Assembly (NCBI RefSeq): GCF_028640845.1 | Contig: NC_080541.1 | Span: forward strand, 9,840,435 to 9,904,434 | Source of the DNA: Ahaetulla prasina | Taxonomy: Eukaryota; Chordata; Lepidosauria; Squamata; Colubridae | Direction of reading: 5' to 3' | Length of the DNA: 64,000 nucleotides | Shown here: piece after piece, positions 52,618 to 62,790 of the stretch | Position numbering within the stretch: the first letter of the stretch is position 1 | Layout of the letters: every line of letters begins with the position of its first letter | Notes under the pieces: model-generated | What the model was told of the DNA's origin: nothing | Seen by the model: only the letters and a program-made list of their open reading frames with translations | The model's database searches: none | Made by a program: the position numbers and the translations under genes

Positions 52618-52913
52618 CAGAGGTGGTATTCAGTAGGTTCTGACCAGTTCTGGAGAACCAGTAGTGGAAATTTTGAGTAATTTGGAGAACCGGTAAATAC
52701 CACCTCTGACTGGCCCCATCCCCATCTATTCTCTGCCTCCCAAGTCCCAGATGATTGGGAGGGAATGGAGATTTTACAGTCTCCTTCCCCTGGAGTGGGG
52801 TGGGAATGGAGATTTTACAATAACCTTCCCCTGCCACGCCCACCAAGCCACACCATGCCCACCAAATCACGCCCACAGAACTGGTAGTAAAATTTTTTTG
52901 AATCCCACCACTT
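52618..52913. mobile_element. CCGGTT-type hAT-like element, 296 bp, perfect 8-bp TSD
   Basis: CAGAGGTGGTATTCAGTAGG to TTGAATCCCACCACTT, TSD GTGTCTAC at 52610-52617 and 52914-52921. Same length as 43394 but opposite orientation. Confidence 0.9.
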
Positions 52914-53094
52914 GTGTCTACCATGGTAAATCTTGGTTTGTTTGCTTGAAACCTAAATCATCACCCCAATTCTGAAAGACTTTAGGTGGTTTACAATATA
53001 ACAGATATGTCCCATACCTGTTGATCTATAAAATCCAGATCAATAAAAATGATTCATCCCACTCCCTTCCAGCAGTGATGACATTACCAAGTCT

Positions 53095-53345
53095 GGTAAT
53101 GAAAGTCTGTAGAGATTCTCAGTCTTCCAGGTCATGGTTGTCCCAAAGGTGCTTTTTCAGGAGGTAACTGGACTTTCTTGTTTTTTGTTTTTCTTTTGAA
53201 GTTGTTTTGCTTCTCATCCAAACAGCTCTGACAGGATAGTGGGGAATGTTAATGAAAACATCAGCAAGAAAACAAACCAAGCTCAGAGAATGCTAGGGAC
53301 TCCACAATTCAACTTGAACCTGAGCTACAAATATGGTCTTCTATC
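53095..53345. repeat. PLE-like termini of lineages 3 and 2, adjacent
   Basis: 53095-53235: GTAGAGATTCTCAGTCTTCC, GTAACTGGACTTTCTTG, TTTTGCTTCTCATCCAAACA (lineage 3). 53236-53345: AATGAAAACATCAGCAAGAA, CAAGCTCAGAGAATGCTAGG, CTGAGCTACAAATATG (lineage 2). Both decayed. Confidence 0.55.
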
Positions 53346-53439
53346 AATGTACAATCAACCCAATTAAAGTACACCAAAACAAATTAGTCAATACCACTAA
53401 CAGGTGCCAATGGGTCTGCTAGAAGAAGACTGTTTCACC

Positions 53440-53692
53440 CAGTGATGAGTTTCAGAAATGCTTATTACCAGTTTGCCACGTGTGTGTGCCTTTTGCACAT
53501 GTGCCCGGCGTACCCCATATGTGCTTTGCTTGCATGCACACCTTCTATGCATATGCCCAGCCTCGATAATGTGGCTAAATAGAACATCTTTATGCCAGGG
53601 CAGGTGGGCGGGGCAAGGCAGGGCGGGCCCGCCTGCAGTTGCTACTACCAGTTCGCTTGAACTGGTTCAAACCGGCTGAATACCCCCTTCCG
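53440..53692. mobile_element. CCGGTT-type hAT-like element, perfect 8-bp TSD
   Basis: CAGTGATGAGTTTCAGAAAT to CGGCTGAATACCCCCTTCCG, TSD GTTTCACC at 53432-53439 and 53693-53700. Confidence 0.8.
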
Positions 53693-53877
53693 GTTTCACC
53701 CATTTCTTGAAATGCAAGTAAGTTGTTTGGCAAAACGAAATCTTAGGGAATCTTTCCATAATGTTGAAGCTGCAACGGAGAAGGACCAGCTAGACCCTGA
53801 TCCCTGAACCTTATGAAATGGGAATCCTAAGCCTCTCCACATAGGATGGGCTGAATGTGGCCAGTGAGATAGAGCTG

Positions 53878-54454
53878 TGTCTTGTCCCACTCCTCCTCTG
53901 ACGGCCGGGTCGGGGAAGTCTGTATCAAGCGTGGCCACAAAGCCTCTGCAGCTTTGCCAAAGTTCTGTCAGAGTTCTCAGGGCAGGCAGGAGTCCAAGAT
54001 GTGACTTCAGCAATCCAAATTAGACTTTGCCTGACTCAAAGAATGCCAGAAAGCAGATCCTTTATATAGGCCATGGGGTGTGGCTCCATGACTCAGCACT
54101 TATCCAGGCCTGCCCGTCCCTTCCTTTTGCTGACGTCGCCTCTCCATTCTCCGGAAGCGTGGATCCGTCCATCCTCCAGCTGCTGGCAATTCCAGCTCGT
54201 GACTGGCTTCATGCTCCTCATGTTCACATGCTGTGGGGGAGGGGTTTATTTGCTCGGTCTGTCCGGGCATGGTGCCAAGACTGGGAGCTGAAGGCATGCC
54301 AGGCCATTTGTCTTGCTCCGTCTGTCCGGGCAGGGTGCCAGGACTGGGGGCTGGAGGCATGCCAGGCCGTTAGTCTGCACTATCAGTCCCTGGCTGAGGT
54401 AACAGGAGATGAGAGGGGCCCGACTGCGGAGAGGGGGGCGGGCGAGGCACAACA
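53878..54454 (-). mobile_element. Solo LTR, family G1-related, TSD GAGCTG
   Basis: 577 bp, TGTCTTGTCCCACTCC to GAGGCACAACA, flanked by GAGCTG at 53872-53877 and 54455-54460. TATA box on minus near 54065 (complement TTTATATAGG). Minus frame 54360-54100 keeps the GTMPGQTEQ repeats and GWTDPRFRRMERRRQQKEG ending, but the frame is closed further upstream. Confidence 0.8.
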
Positions 54455-54460
54455 GAGCTG

Positions 54461-55095
54461 CATGTCCAAAAGCACCAAGCCACCCAGGGCTTCACGGATT
54501 GAAATCAACAGCTTGAATTTGTGAAGTGGAACAGGAGCAGACAAGCTGTGTCCCTGGTATCACTGAATGATGATTAATAAAGATAAAAATAAACAGAGCA
54601 GGCCGTAAAATGGTGGAACCATTTAACACACCATGCAAAGTACTGGTTGCTACTATAAGTAAGTGCATTCAAGATACAAAACGCCTTACAATATTTATGG
54701 TGCAACCAAGTGCTTTACAATATTTATGGCGCTGTCTCAGTGCATATAATTCACTGTGTTCAAATGTTTTGACAAGACTGAAGAGGACAGAATCTGCGAG
54801 TAATTTCCATAGTGTAAGCTGATCAGCAGGTGTTGCAACTATGATACAAAACACGTCCCTCATTGCAATACCATAGCCCTGTCCTCACTATTGATATGGT
54901 CCCCTATAATTCAAATTACTTTTCCACACTCTCATTTTTAAAGGGTAATGTTAATGCCTTCCAATTATCCCCCCCAAAAAAATATTTCCATTGAGGTCTA
55001 TAACTGCAGAGGAAAAATGATATTTTTTGGGAGCATGTAGAAAGCAAAATGTGGTTCATCCTGAGTCCAAGTCTCGGCTTGCTCAGCCACAGTTG
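54461..55095. other. No gene recognised
   Basis: About 630 bp, no transposon terminus. TATTTATGGTGCAACCAAGTG/TATTTATGGCGCTGTCTCAGTG is a local direct pair at 54690-54742. Confidence 0.35.
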
Positions 55096-55585
55096 TGTCA
55101 GATGCCATGAGAATAAACAAGCCAACTTGGTTTTCTTTCCAATAGCAACTTCTTTTATTGGGTCTGCTACAAACTGGGTCTCAGTAAAAGAGACTCAGTA
55201 AAAGTCTCTGTATAAAGTCAGTGCTGAGAGCTTCTGCCTCTCAGCCCCTTTTTAAACATCCCGCTGTAGCTCCGTTGATTGGACGCCCAGCCGCTCTCTC
55301 CCTCCTCATCTGACAGCCTCAGCTTCCGCGTCATCTGCTAAATCCTGGTACTAAAGCAGCTCTTCCTAAGGCCCAGCCCTCATCTCCCTCTATCCCGGCC
55401 ACCAGTGTACAGATTCCTTTCTCTTGCTTCTCAAACACAGATCCCTGCAGCCCTTAAACAAGTCCTTGATATGTTATCCCTTTGGATCTGTGATTACAGG
55501 TTGCTCCCACGATCTGGATTCCTGTAGCATCATGTGTCGAGCCGGAGCTGGTCTTGACACCAAGAAAGTGTTGCGACAAATCCCA
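55096..55585 (-). mobile_element. Probable solo LTR, 4-bp TSD GTTG
   Basis: 490 bp, TGTCAGATGCC to GACAAATCCCA, flanked by GTTG at 55092-55095 and 55586-55589. The minus strand has TTTAAAAAGG and a poly-A signal (complement TTTTATTGGG at 55153) in the expected order. The short TSD makes this tentative. Confidence 0.45.
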
Positions 55586-55589
55586 GTTG

Positions 55590-55966
55590 TTTCTGTTCTA
55601 AGTCTTGTCTAGAAACCAATTGGCTGCTAATGTCAAACACAAGCAACCAGCTCCACATGTATAGCATTCAAGCTAAATACTTTATTGTTTTCCGTGTATA
55701 GCATAGGAATCTTCCTAGACTGTTTGACTTCCTTAGGAAACAGATAGATAAGGTTACAGGGAGCTTGTTGGGTGTGGAGTCAAGATAATAGTGGTTGGCC
55801 GTTTGAATCCCAGCATCCTTAGGCAGCCTGGCCAAGGTTGGGTAGCTCTGAGCCATTTGAGGTTGAGTAGCACTGAACCGCCTGTTTCTAATAGTTTTGC
55901 ATTTGCTGATTGCTATCTGATGGCCCTTTTTAACCCAATACTGTTGGTTCTCTTCCTTTCTCTTAA
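55590..55966. other. No recognised feature
   Basis: No ORF or repeat terminus seen. Confidence 0.35.
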
Positions 55967-55968
55967 TA

Positions 55969-56330
55969 CAGCTTGTCCTTGACTTACAACTTCATTTAGT
56001 GACCATTCAAATTTACGGCAGCACTGAAAAATGTGACTTATAATTGATTTTTACACTTACAATCCCCATGATCAAAATTCAGGCACTTGACAATTAGCAT
56101 GAATTTATGGTGGTTGCAACATCCATTTGTAACTTTCCCAGCTACTTTCCAACAAGCCAAGCCAAGCACGATTCAATTAACAATCGCATGATTCACTTAA
56201 GAATTGCACTGATTTGCTTAACAACAGTGGTAAAATAGGTCATTCAACAGGGCACAATTCATTTATCAACCGTCTTGCTTAGCAATGGAAATTTTGGGAA
56301 CCACTGTGGTCTTAAGTCAAGGACTACCTG
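55969..56330. mobile_element. TA-type MITE, reference copy
   Basis: 362 bp, CAGCTTGTCCTTGACTTAC to GTCAAGGACTACCTG inverted ends, flanked by TA on both sides. Repeated CACTTAA/GCTTAGCAA motifs inside. Fits a mariner-type TA target; no transposase. Confidence 0.7.
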
Positions 56331-56420
56331 TAGCACTAACCTTTTCTGAATTGTATCGGTTTCCACCTGATGGCCAAATGGCAAGGTTCAAGCTGTTTCC
56401 AGCAGGGTTTAAAATACAAA

Positions 56421-56587
56421 CAGAGAGAGAGGGAGGGAGGGAGGGAGGGAGGGAGGGAGGGAGAGACAGACAGACAGAGACAAAGAGAGAGAGAGAGACA
56501 GACAGAGACAGAGAGAGACACAGAGAAAGATAAAGAAAGAGAATGGGAGGGAGAGAGAGACACAGAGAGACACAGAGAGACAGAGAC

Positions 56588-56618
<31 letters not shown>

Positions 56619-56873
56619 CAGAGAGACAGACACACACACAGAGAGAGAGAGAGAAAGACAGAGACAGAGACAGAGAAACAGACAGACAGACAGAGATAGA
56701 GAGAGACAGACAAAGAGAGACAGACAGATACAGAGAGAGACAGAGAGAAAGAGAGAGAGACAGATAGACAGACACATACACACACACACACATAGAGAGA
56801 GAGAGAGGGACAGAAAGAGAGACAGAGACAGAGAGAGACAGACAAAGAGAAACAGACAGATACAGAGAGAGAC

Positions 56874-56913
<40 letters not shown>

Positions 56914-56950
56914 TCAGACAGACAGACAGAGATAGAGAGAGACAGAGAGT
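56421..56950. repeat. GA/GACA-rich microsatellite, about 530 bp
   Basis: GGGA repeats, then interleaved GAGA and GACA. The long Ser/Leu/Cys and Arg/Glu frames on both strands (up to 192 aa) are artefacts. Confidence 0.95.
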
Positions 56951-57430
56951 CCATAATGACGACCTGTTCTGAAATTGAGGACCTCAATAGGTTTTCATTT
57001 TTCCCCTGGGCTGTTCTTTGAATGTTTTTCTGATCTAGTTACTCCAAAAATGTGGAAAATAATAATAATACACCTTCTTCCATTCTATACACATACACTT
57101 TGATTTCTGAAGATGTGCTGTGATGCTGAACTGTTTTGTAATAGGTGTCCTCAGTAGCTTGCTGTTTTCTAGCTGGGCTGTTGTTTGGCTCTTTTTTTTC
57201 TGATCTTGTTCTTTTCAAGAAAATAAGAATACATCTTCTCCCGTCCTTTCCTTTATTTTCGGTGCAGTGGCCTGCTTATAATGTGAAATGTGTATGTACG
57301 AAAAATGTATTTGGGAAATAATTTAACTTTTGCTTTTTTGCTGGAATAGGCCAGATTGCCTATAATATCACCTTGGCCCCCCATGGATCATATTTGTGTG
57401 ATATTAATATGGTCCTTTGGATGACTTTGG
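56951..57430. repeat. Imperfect about 170-bp duplication
   Basis: GGGCTGTTCTTTGAATGTTT..TCTGATCTAGTTACTCC..AATAATACACCTTCTTCC (57008-57085) recurs as GGGCTGTTGTTTGGCTC..TCTGATCTTGTTCTTTTC..AAGAATACATCTTCTCCC (57171-57243). Function unknown. Confidence 0.5.
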
Positions 57431-57840
57431 ATGACTATGGTCCTTTCTTTTATGTCCACTGAAAGCATATGCACCAAGACAAATTCCTTGTGTGTCCAAT
57501 CACACTTGGCCAATACAAAAAAAATTATTCTATTCTATTCTATTCTATTCTATTCTATTCTAGTCTAGTCTAGTCTAGTCTAGTCTAGTCTAGTCTAGTC
57601 TAGTTCTTTTATGTCCACTGAGAGCGTATGCACCAAGACAAATTCCTTGTGTGTCCAATCACACTTGGCCAATAAAAATTCTCTTCTCTTCTCTTCTCTT
57701 CTCTTCTCTTCTCTTCTCTTCTCTTCTCTTCTCTTCTCTTCTCTTCTCTTCTCTTCTCTTCTCTACTCTACTCTACTCTACTCTACTCTACTCTACTCTA
57801 CTCTACTCTACTCTACTCTACTCTACTCTACTCTACTCTT
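57431..57840 (+). mobile_element. Two tandem family B LINE tails with pentamer arrays
   Basis: TCTTTTATGTCCACTGAAAG..CACTTGGCCAATACAAA, then TCTAT and TCTAG pentamers (57528-57602). The tail then repeats (57603-57680), followed by TTCTC and CTACT pentamers to 57840. The second tail begins inside the first array, suggesting internal duplication rather than a new insertion. Confidence 0.8.
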
Positions 57841-57898
57841 GACTCCCAGTAGTTAGATAATTTTTCTTAGCAGTATTTCCAGAATTAGTTTGCCAGTA

Positions 57899-58345
57899 CA
57901 GGTAATCCTCATCTTATGACCATTTGTTTAGTGACCATTCCAAGTTATAACAGCACTGCAAAATGTTCATTTTTCACATGTGCATCCATTGCAAAATCCC
58001 CATGGTCACATGATCATAATTCAGTTGCTTGGCAACCGGCTCACGTTTATGATGGTTGCTGTTTCCCGGAGTCAGGTGATCACCTTTTTGAGACCTTCGG
58101 ACAAGCAAAGTCAATGGGGAAGCCAGATTTACTTAGCAACCGGGTTGCTAACTGAACAGCTGCAGGGGTTCACTTAGCAACGGTGGCAAGAAAGGACATA
58201 AAATGGGGCAAAATTCACTTAACAATTATCTCACTTCTAGTAACAAAATCCTTCTATATGTCTAATAATTAATAATATCATAATTCTTGTGGCTTAGAAA
58301 TGTGAATTTTGGGGTCAGTTGTGATCGTAAATTGAGAATTATCTG
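57899..58345. mobile_element. TA-type MITE
   Basis: CAGGTAATCCTCATCTTATG start preceded by TA, GATCACCTTTTTGAGACC middle, end GATCGTAAATTGAGAATTAT..CTG. An insertion or expansion near 58240-58290 lengthens it. Confidence 0.65.
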
Positions 58346-58490
58346 TCCCATTTACCAGAATGGATATTGACCTCCCAAACTAGCACCAAGACATAAGAAC
58401 CAAAGTCAACCCCAAAGTCAACCAACTCAGGTCTTCCAATTTCTAATCCAACCCCTTTAATCGTGACACCAAACCGTCTCTTCATGTTCA

Positions 58491-60080
58491 TAGGTAAAGG
58501 TAAAGGTTCCCCTCTCACATACATGCTAGTCATTCCCGACTCTAGGGGGTGGTGCTCATCTCCGTTTCAAAGCCGAAGAGCCAGCGCTGTCCAAAGACGT
58601 CTCCGTGGTCATGTGGCCGGCATGACTCGGTTTATCGGTGGTTCTCCTCCTATCTCTCCGACCGGTCACAGACGGTGTTGACGGGGGGGCAGAGGTCGAC
58701 CCCGCGGCGCCTCACTTGTGGGGTGCCACAGGGGTCGATTCTCTCGCCCCTTCTGTTCAACATCTATATGAAGCCGCTGGGTGAGATCATCAGTGGCTTC
58801 GGTGTGAGGTACCAGCTGTACGCTGATGACACCCAGCTGTACTTTTCCACACCGGGCCACCCCAATGAAGCTATCGAAGTGCTGTCCCGGTGTTTGGAAG
58901 CCGTACGGGTCTGGATGGGGAGAAACAGGCTCAAGCTCAATCCCTCCAAGACGGAGTGGCTGTGGATGCCGGCATCCCGGTACAGTCAGCTGAGTCCGCG
59001 GCTGACTGTCGGGAGCGAGTCATTGGCCCCGATGGAGAGGGTGCGCAATTTGGGCGTTCTCTTGGATGAACGGCTGTCTTTGAAGACCACTTGACGGCCG
59101 TCTCCAGGAGAGCTTTCCACCAGGTCCGCCTGGTGCGCCAGTTGCGCCCCTTTCTAGACCGGGATGCCTTGTGCACAGTCACTCACGCCCTTGTGACATC
59201 TCGTCTGGACTACTGCAATGCTCTCTACATGGGGCTCCCCTTGAGGGGCATCCGGAGGCTACAGTTAGTCCAGAATGCAGCTGCGCGGGTGATAGAGGGA
59301 GCCCCTCGTGGCTCCCGAGTGACACCTATCCTGCGCAGGCTGCACTGGCTACCTGTGGCCTTCCGGGTGCGCTTCAAGGTGTTGGTGAACGTCTTTAAAA
59401 CGCTCCATGGCATAGGGCCGGGTTACTTACGGGACCGCCTGCTGCTACCGAATACCTCTCACCAACCCGTGCGCTCTCACAGAGAGGGACTCCTCAGGGT
59501 GCCGTCGGCGCGACAGTGTCGTCTGGCGACACCCAGGGGAAGGGCCTTCTCTGTGGGGGCTCCCGCCCTCTCGAACGAACTCCCCCCAGGACTTCGTCAA
59601 CTTCCGGACCTCCGAACCTTTCGCCGCGAGCTTAAAACTCACTTATTCATCTGCGCTGGACTGGGTTAGTTTTTTAAGTTTATGGGTTTTAATGGGTTTT
59701 AGTCCTAAATTTTAACCGTGGCCAATTTAATAAGTTTTTTAACTGTATTTTAATTGTATTTATAGTGTATTGTGTATTTTTACTTGGCTGTGAACCGCCC
59801 TGAGTCCTTCGGGAGAAGGGCGGTATACAAATTTAAATAATAAATAAAATAAATAAATGACTCAATGCCAAAGGCGCACGGAACACTGTTACCTTCCCAC
59901 CAAAGGTGGTCTCTACTTTTCTACTTGCATTTTTTACGTGCTTTCAAACTGCTAGGTTGGCAGAAGCTGGGACAAGTCATGGGGGTTCACCTGGTTACGC
60001 GGCAGCACTAGGGATTTGAACTTCTGAACTGCTGACCTTTTCGATTGACAAGCTCAGCGTCTTAGCCACTGAGCCACCCA
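58491..60080 (-). mobile_element. Sauria-like SINE split by a CR1-clade LINE
   Basis: 58491-58628 opens with GTAAAGGTAAAGGTTCCCC (tail complement); 59864-60080 carries the body and the B/A-box complement ending CTTAGCCACTGAGCCACC. The break is at ATGACTC. Confidence 0.85.
58629..59856 (+). pseudogene. CR1-clade LINE (family C), RT part, 7-bp TSD
   Basis: 1228 bp between ATGACTC at 58622-58628 and 59857-59863. Frame 58549-59094 covers RT from [18 protein letters not shown] through motif B (GVPQGSILSPLLFNIYM) and motif C ([12 protein letters not shown], catalytic Asp pair intact). A frameshift near 59085 moves to frame 59091-59669 (LDYCNALYMGLPLRGIRRLQ, LHWLPVAFRVRFKVLVNVFK, SNELPPGLRQLPDLRTFRRE). 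3' end CCCTGAGTCCTTCGGGAGAA then AAATAA tail. 5'-truncated. Confidence 0.9.
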
Positions 60081-60083
60081 TTT

Positions 60084-60660
60084 AATCAAGTCAATTTTTT
60101 TTAAAAAAAGAAAAAATTGTATGTGTTACATTTGTGCAAGATGTTTAAGCTTGGCTAGTTTTAACCTCAGGAGATTTTGCAGATGGTTTAACAGACTGAG
60201 TCACCCAAGTAGCTTCTCTGCTTTATGATTAAATACAGAATGCAAATGCTAATGTTCGTGCACCTCTTTAAATCTGAAAATCAAATGGGGTTAATTTAGT
60301 AACCCAGTCAAAAGTGTTGTCTGAATGCAGAGTGTTGAACGTCTTTGGACATCCTTAAGACCCTCTGGAAGAATTGAACGTTCTCAAATTTCTCACAAGA
60401 GAAACCAGGACTGTTGTGAAGGTGCGTAGCACAAATGCATGCACATACATAATAAACTGGAAAAAAAAATAGCAGCTACCTGCTCAACAAAAGCAATAAG
60501 GTTGTATTGTGGGCATGGGGTATGCATATTTACATGTGATTTCTAATTTCTTATTGACTTTATCCAGGCTGGTCAGGGACAGCCTGGGGGGTAATAAAAT
60601 TCCCAGGTCTCCTCTGAAAAAACTTTTCAGTCAATCACCAAACTTCTTACCTGGTCAGTT
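60084..60660. other. No gene recognised
   Basis: Non-repetitive. TTTATGATTAAATACAGAATGCAAATGC region (60220-60250) could be conserved sequence; nothing firm. Confidence 0.3.
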
Positions 60661-60664
60661 ATAG

Positions 60665-60810
60665 TGAGTAGAATAGAATAGAATAGAATAGAATAGAATA
60701 GAATAGAATAGAATAGAATAGGAATAGGAATAGGAATAGGAATAGGAATAGGAATAGGAATAGGAATAGGAATAGGAATAGGAAAAGGAATAGGAATAGG
60801 AATAGGAATA
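60665..60810. repeat. (AATAG)n/(GGAATA)n microsatellite
   Basis: Pentamers AATAG to about 60720, then hexamers GGAATA: a unit-length change inside one array. Directly followed by a SINE. Confidence 0.95.
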
Positions 60811-61048
60811 GACGTGCTGGCTTAGTGGGTAAGATGCTGAGCTTGTTGATCGAAAGATCAGCAGTTCAGTGGTTCGAATCCCTAGTGCCACATAACGGGG
60901 TGAACTCCCATTAATTGTCCCAGCTTCTGCCAACCTAGCAGTTTGAAAGCAGGTAAAAATGCAAGTAGAAAAATAGGGACCACCTTTGATGGGAAGGTAA
61001 CAGCATTCCGTGCGCCTTTGGTGTTGAGTCATGCTGACCACATGACCA
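60811..61048 (+). mobile_element. Sauria-like SINE, 3'-truncated
   Basis: CTGGCTTAGTGGGTAAGATG A-box, GGTTCGAATCCC B-box, TCCCAGCTTCTGCCAACC, stops at CATGACCACGGAGA where a PLE terminus begins. The ACCTTT tail is missing. Confidence 0.85.
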
Positions 61049-61189
61049 CGGAGAGTATCTTGGCAACATTTCAACAAGCACAAGCACGAAGCTGAAAGCA
61101 CCAGCCTGAAGATGATGAGTGAGACCTCGTCAAAACGTCACCAAAATACTCTCAACCTTATATGGGAAAAGACCCGAATATGCCAAGAC

Positions 61190-61192
<3 letters not shown>
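61049..61192 (+). repeat. PLE terminal repeat, diverged lineage 1 variant
   Basis: Short left arm GAGAGTATCTTGGCAACATT, then CACGAAGCTGAAAGCACC, CCTGAAGATGATGAGTGAGA, CCTCGTCAAAACGTCACC, ATACTCTC. Stem II (GATGAG with CTCGTC) differs from lineage 1 (GACGAA with TTCGTC) but still pairs. GAAA has become AAAA. Confidence 0.7.

Positions 61193-61224
<32 letters not shown>
61193..61224. repeat. (CA)n microsatellite
   Basis: About 15 CA units at the junction between the PLE terminus and the next LINE. Confidence 0.9.
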
Positions 61225-61225
<1 letters not shown>

Positions 61226-61229
<4 letters not shown>

Positions 61230-61998
61230 TCATATCAAATGATCTAAGTGCCAAAGCCCACTGTAACTACATCGCAAAAAAGGCTTTAAGAGTTGTAAAC
61301 CTAATCTTGCGTAGCTCCTTCTCCAAAAACACTACACTACTAACCAGAGCATATAAAACATTTGCTAGACCAATTCTTGAATACAGCTCGACTGTTTGGA
61401 ACCCGTACCACATTTCTGACATCAATACAATTGAACATGCCAGAAATATTTTACAAGAAGAGTTCTCCACTCCTCTGAATACAACAAAATACCTTATGCC
61501 ACCAGACTTGAAATCCTGGGTTTAGAAAATTTAGAACTACGCCGCCTTCGACATGACCTGAGTTTAACTCATAGAATCATCTATTACAATGTCCTTCCTG
61601 TCGAAGACTACGTCAGCTTCAATCGCAACAATACACGAGCACACAATAGATTTAAACTTAATGTTAACCGCTCCAAACTTGACTGCAGAAAATATGACTT
61701 CAGTAACAGAGTTGTTAATGCCTGGAATGCACTACCTGACTCTGTGGTCTCTTCCCAAAATCCCCAAAGCTTCAATCAAAAACTATCTACCATTGACCTC
61801 ACCCCCATTTCTAAGAGGTCTGTAAGGGCCGTGCATAAGAGCACAAACGTGCCTACCGTTCCTGTCCTATTGTTTCCTCTCGTTATATCCAATTAATATA
61901 GTTATTGCATACTCATACTCATATATATGCTTATATGTTGTATAATTGTTTCATGCTTATGCTTGTATATACTGTGTGACAAAATAAATAAATAATTT
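61226..61998 (+). pseudogene. Family J LINE, ORF2 C-terminal part and 3' end
   Basis: FISNDLSAKAHCNYIAKKAL, RVVNLILRSSFSKNTTLL, TRAYKTFARPILEYSSTVWN; after a frameshift LRHDLSLTHRIIYNVLPVED-like sequence and FSNRVVNAWNALPDSVVSS; then 3' UTR with GTGTGACAAAATAAATAAAT. Confidence 0.8.
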
Positions 61999-61999
61999 A

Positions 62000-62118
62000 T
62001 ATACCTTGATGAAGGTATCTTTTCTTTTATGTACACTGAGAGCATATGCACCAAGACAAATTCCTTGTGCGTCCAGTCACACTTGGCCAATAAAAAATTC
62101 TATTCTATTCTATTCTAA
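62000..62118 (+). mobile_element. L2-like family B tail with (ATTCT)n
   Basis: TACCTTGATGAAGGTATCTT..CACTTGGCCAATAAAAAATT then three ATTCT units. Confidence 0.85.
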
Positions 62119-62193
62119 AATAAATAAATAAATAAATAAATATGTATGCATGCATGTATGTATGTATGTATGTATATGTATATCTATATCTAG
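62119..62193. repeat. AAAT / TATG / ATATCT simple repeats
   Basis: AAATA units, TATGTATG units and ATATCTATATCT before the PLE terminus; the same ATATCT repeat follows it at 62427-62453. Confidence 0.85.
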
Positions 62194-62426
62194 GTCTTTG
62201 GTTATTCGGGTTTTCTCCCGCGTAAAATTGGAAGTGTCTTGGCGACGTTTCGACGAAGTCTCATTCGTCATCTTCAGGCTTCAGCTTCGTGCTTCTGGAA
62301 GCTGAAGCCTGAAGATGACGAATGAGACTTCGTCGAAACGTCGCCAAGACACTTCCAATTTTACGCGGGAGAAAACCCAAATAACCAAAGACCTACATAC
62401 AAACACCCGCGAAAACCTCAGAAAAC
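62194..62426. mobile_element. Fold-back PLE terminus (lineage 1), best copy
   Basis: Left arm GGTCTTTGGTTATTCGGGTT..GGCGACGTTTCGACGAAGTC and right arm CGACGAATGAGACTTCG-type sequence are near-perfect inverted copies around a short loop at about 62290; the right arm extends to CACCCGCGAAAACCTCAG. ATATCTATATCT on both sides may be the TSD, though it is low-complexity. Confidence 0.8.
62297..62356 (+). ncRNA. Hammerhead-ribozyme-like motif
   Basis: Stem I GGAAG (62297-62301) with CTTCC (62352-62356) and GC (62307-62308) with GC (62343-62344), an internal loop between. Core CTGAAGA (62309-62315), one extra T, stem II GACGAA/TTCGTC (62317-62322, 62329-62334) with loop TGAGAC. Then GAAA (62335-62338), CGTC with the predicted cut after C62342. 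ACGT is self-complementary, so stem III would form between two copies. PLE terminal repeats are known to carry such motifs. Activity is not shown. Confidence 0.65.
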
Positions 62427-62477
62427 AAATATCTATATCTATATCTATATCTATATGTATATATGTATATATATCAC

Positions 62478-62790
62478 TGCCTCCTATATATAGAAGAGGA
62501 AGTCAAACTAGTCTCCAAAGCACCTGAGGGTAGAAGAAGAAGCAATGGGTGGAAACTAATCAAGGAGAGAAGCAACATAGAACTAAGGAGAAATTTCCTG
62601 ACAGTTAGAACAATTAATCAGTGGAACGACTTGCCTGCAGAAGTTGTGAATGTTTCCAACGTTGGAGGTTCTTAACGAGAGATTGGACAACCATTTGTCT
62701 GAAGTGGTCTAGGGTCTCCTTCCTTAAGCAGGGGGTTGGACTACAAGACCTCCAAGATTCCTTCCAACTCTGTTATTCTATTCTATTCTA
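62478..62790 (+). mobile_element. CR1 3' end with short (ATTCT)n
   Basis: AGAAGAGGAAGTCAAACTAG..GGGTGGAAACTAATCAAGGA..GTTGGACTACAAGACCTCC, frame LSKAPEGR-like..INQWNDLPAEVVNV, then TATTCTATTCTA. Confidence 0.85.

Noticed and set aside
56317..56987. Several 158-192 aa ORFs on both strands
   Set aside because: Entirely GA/GACA microsatellite.
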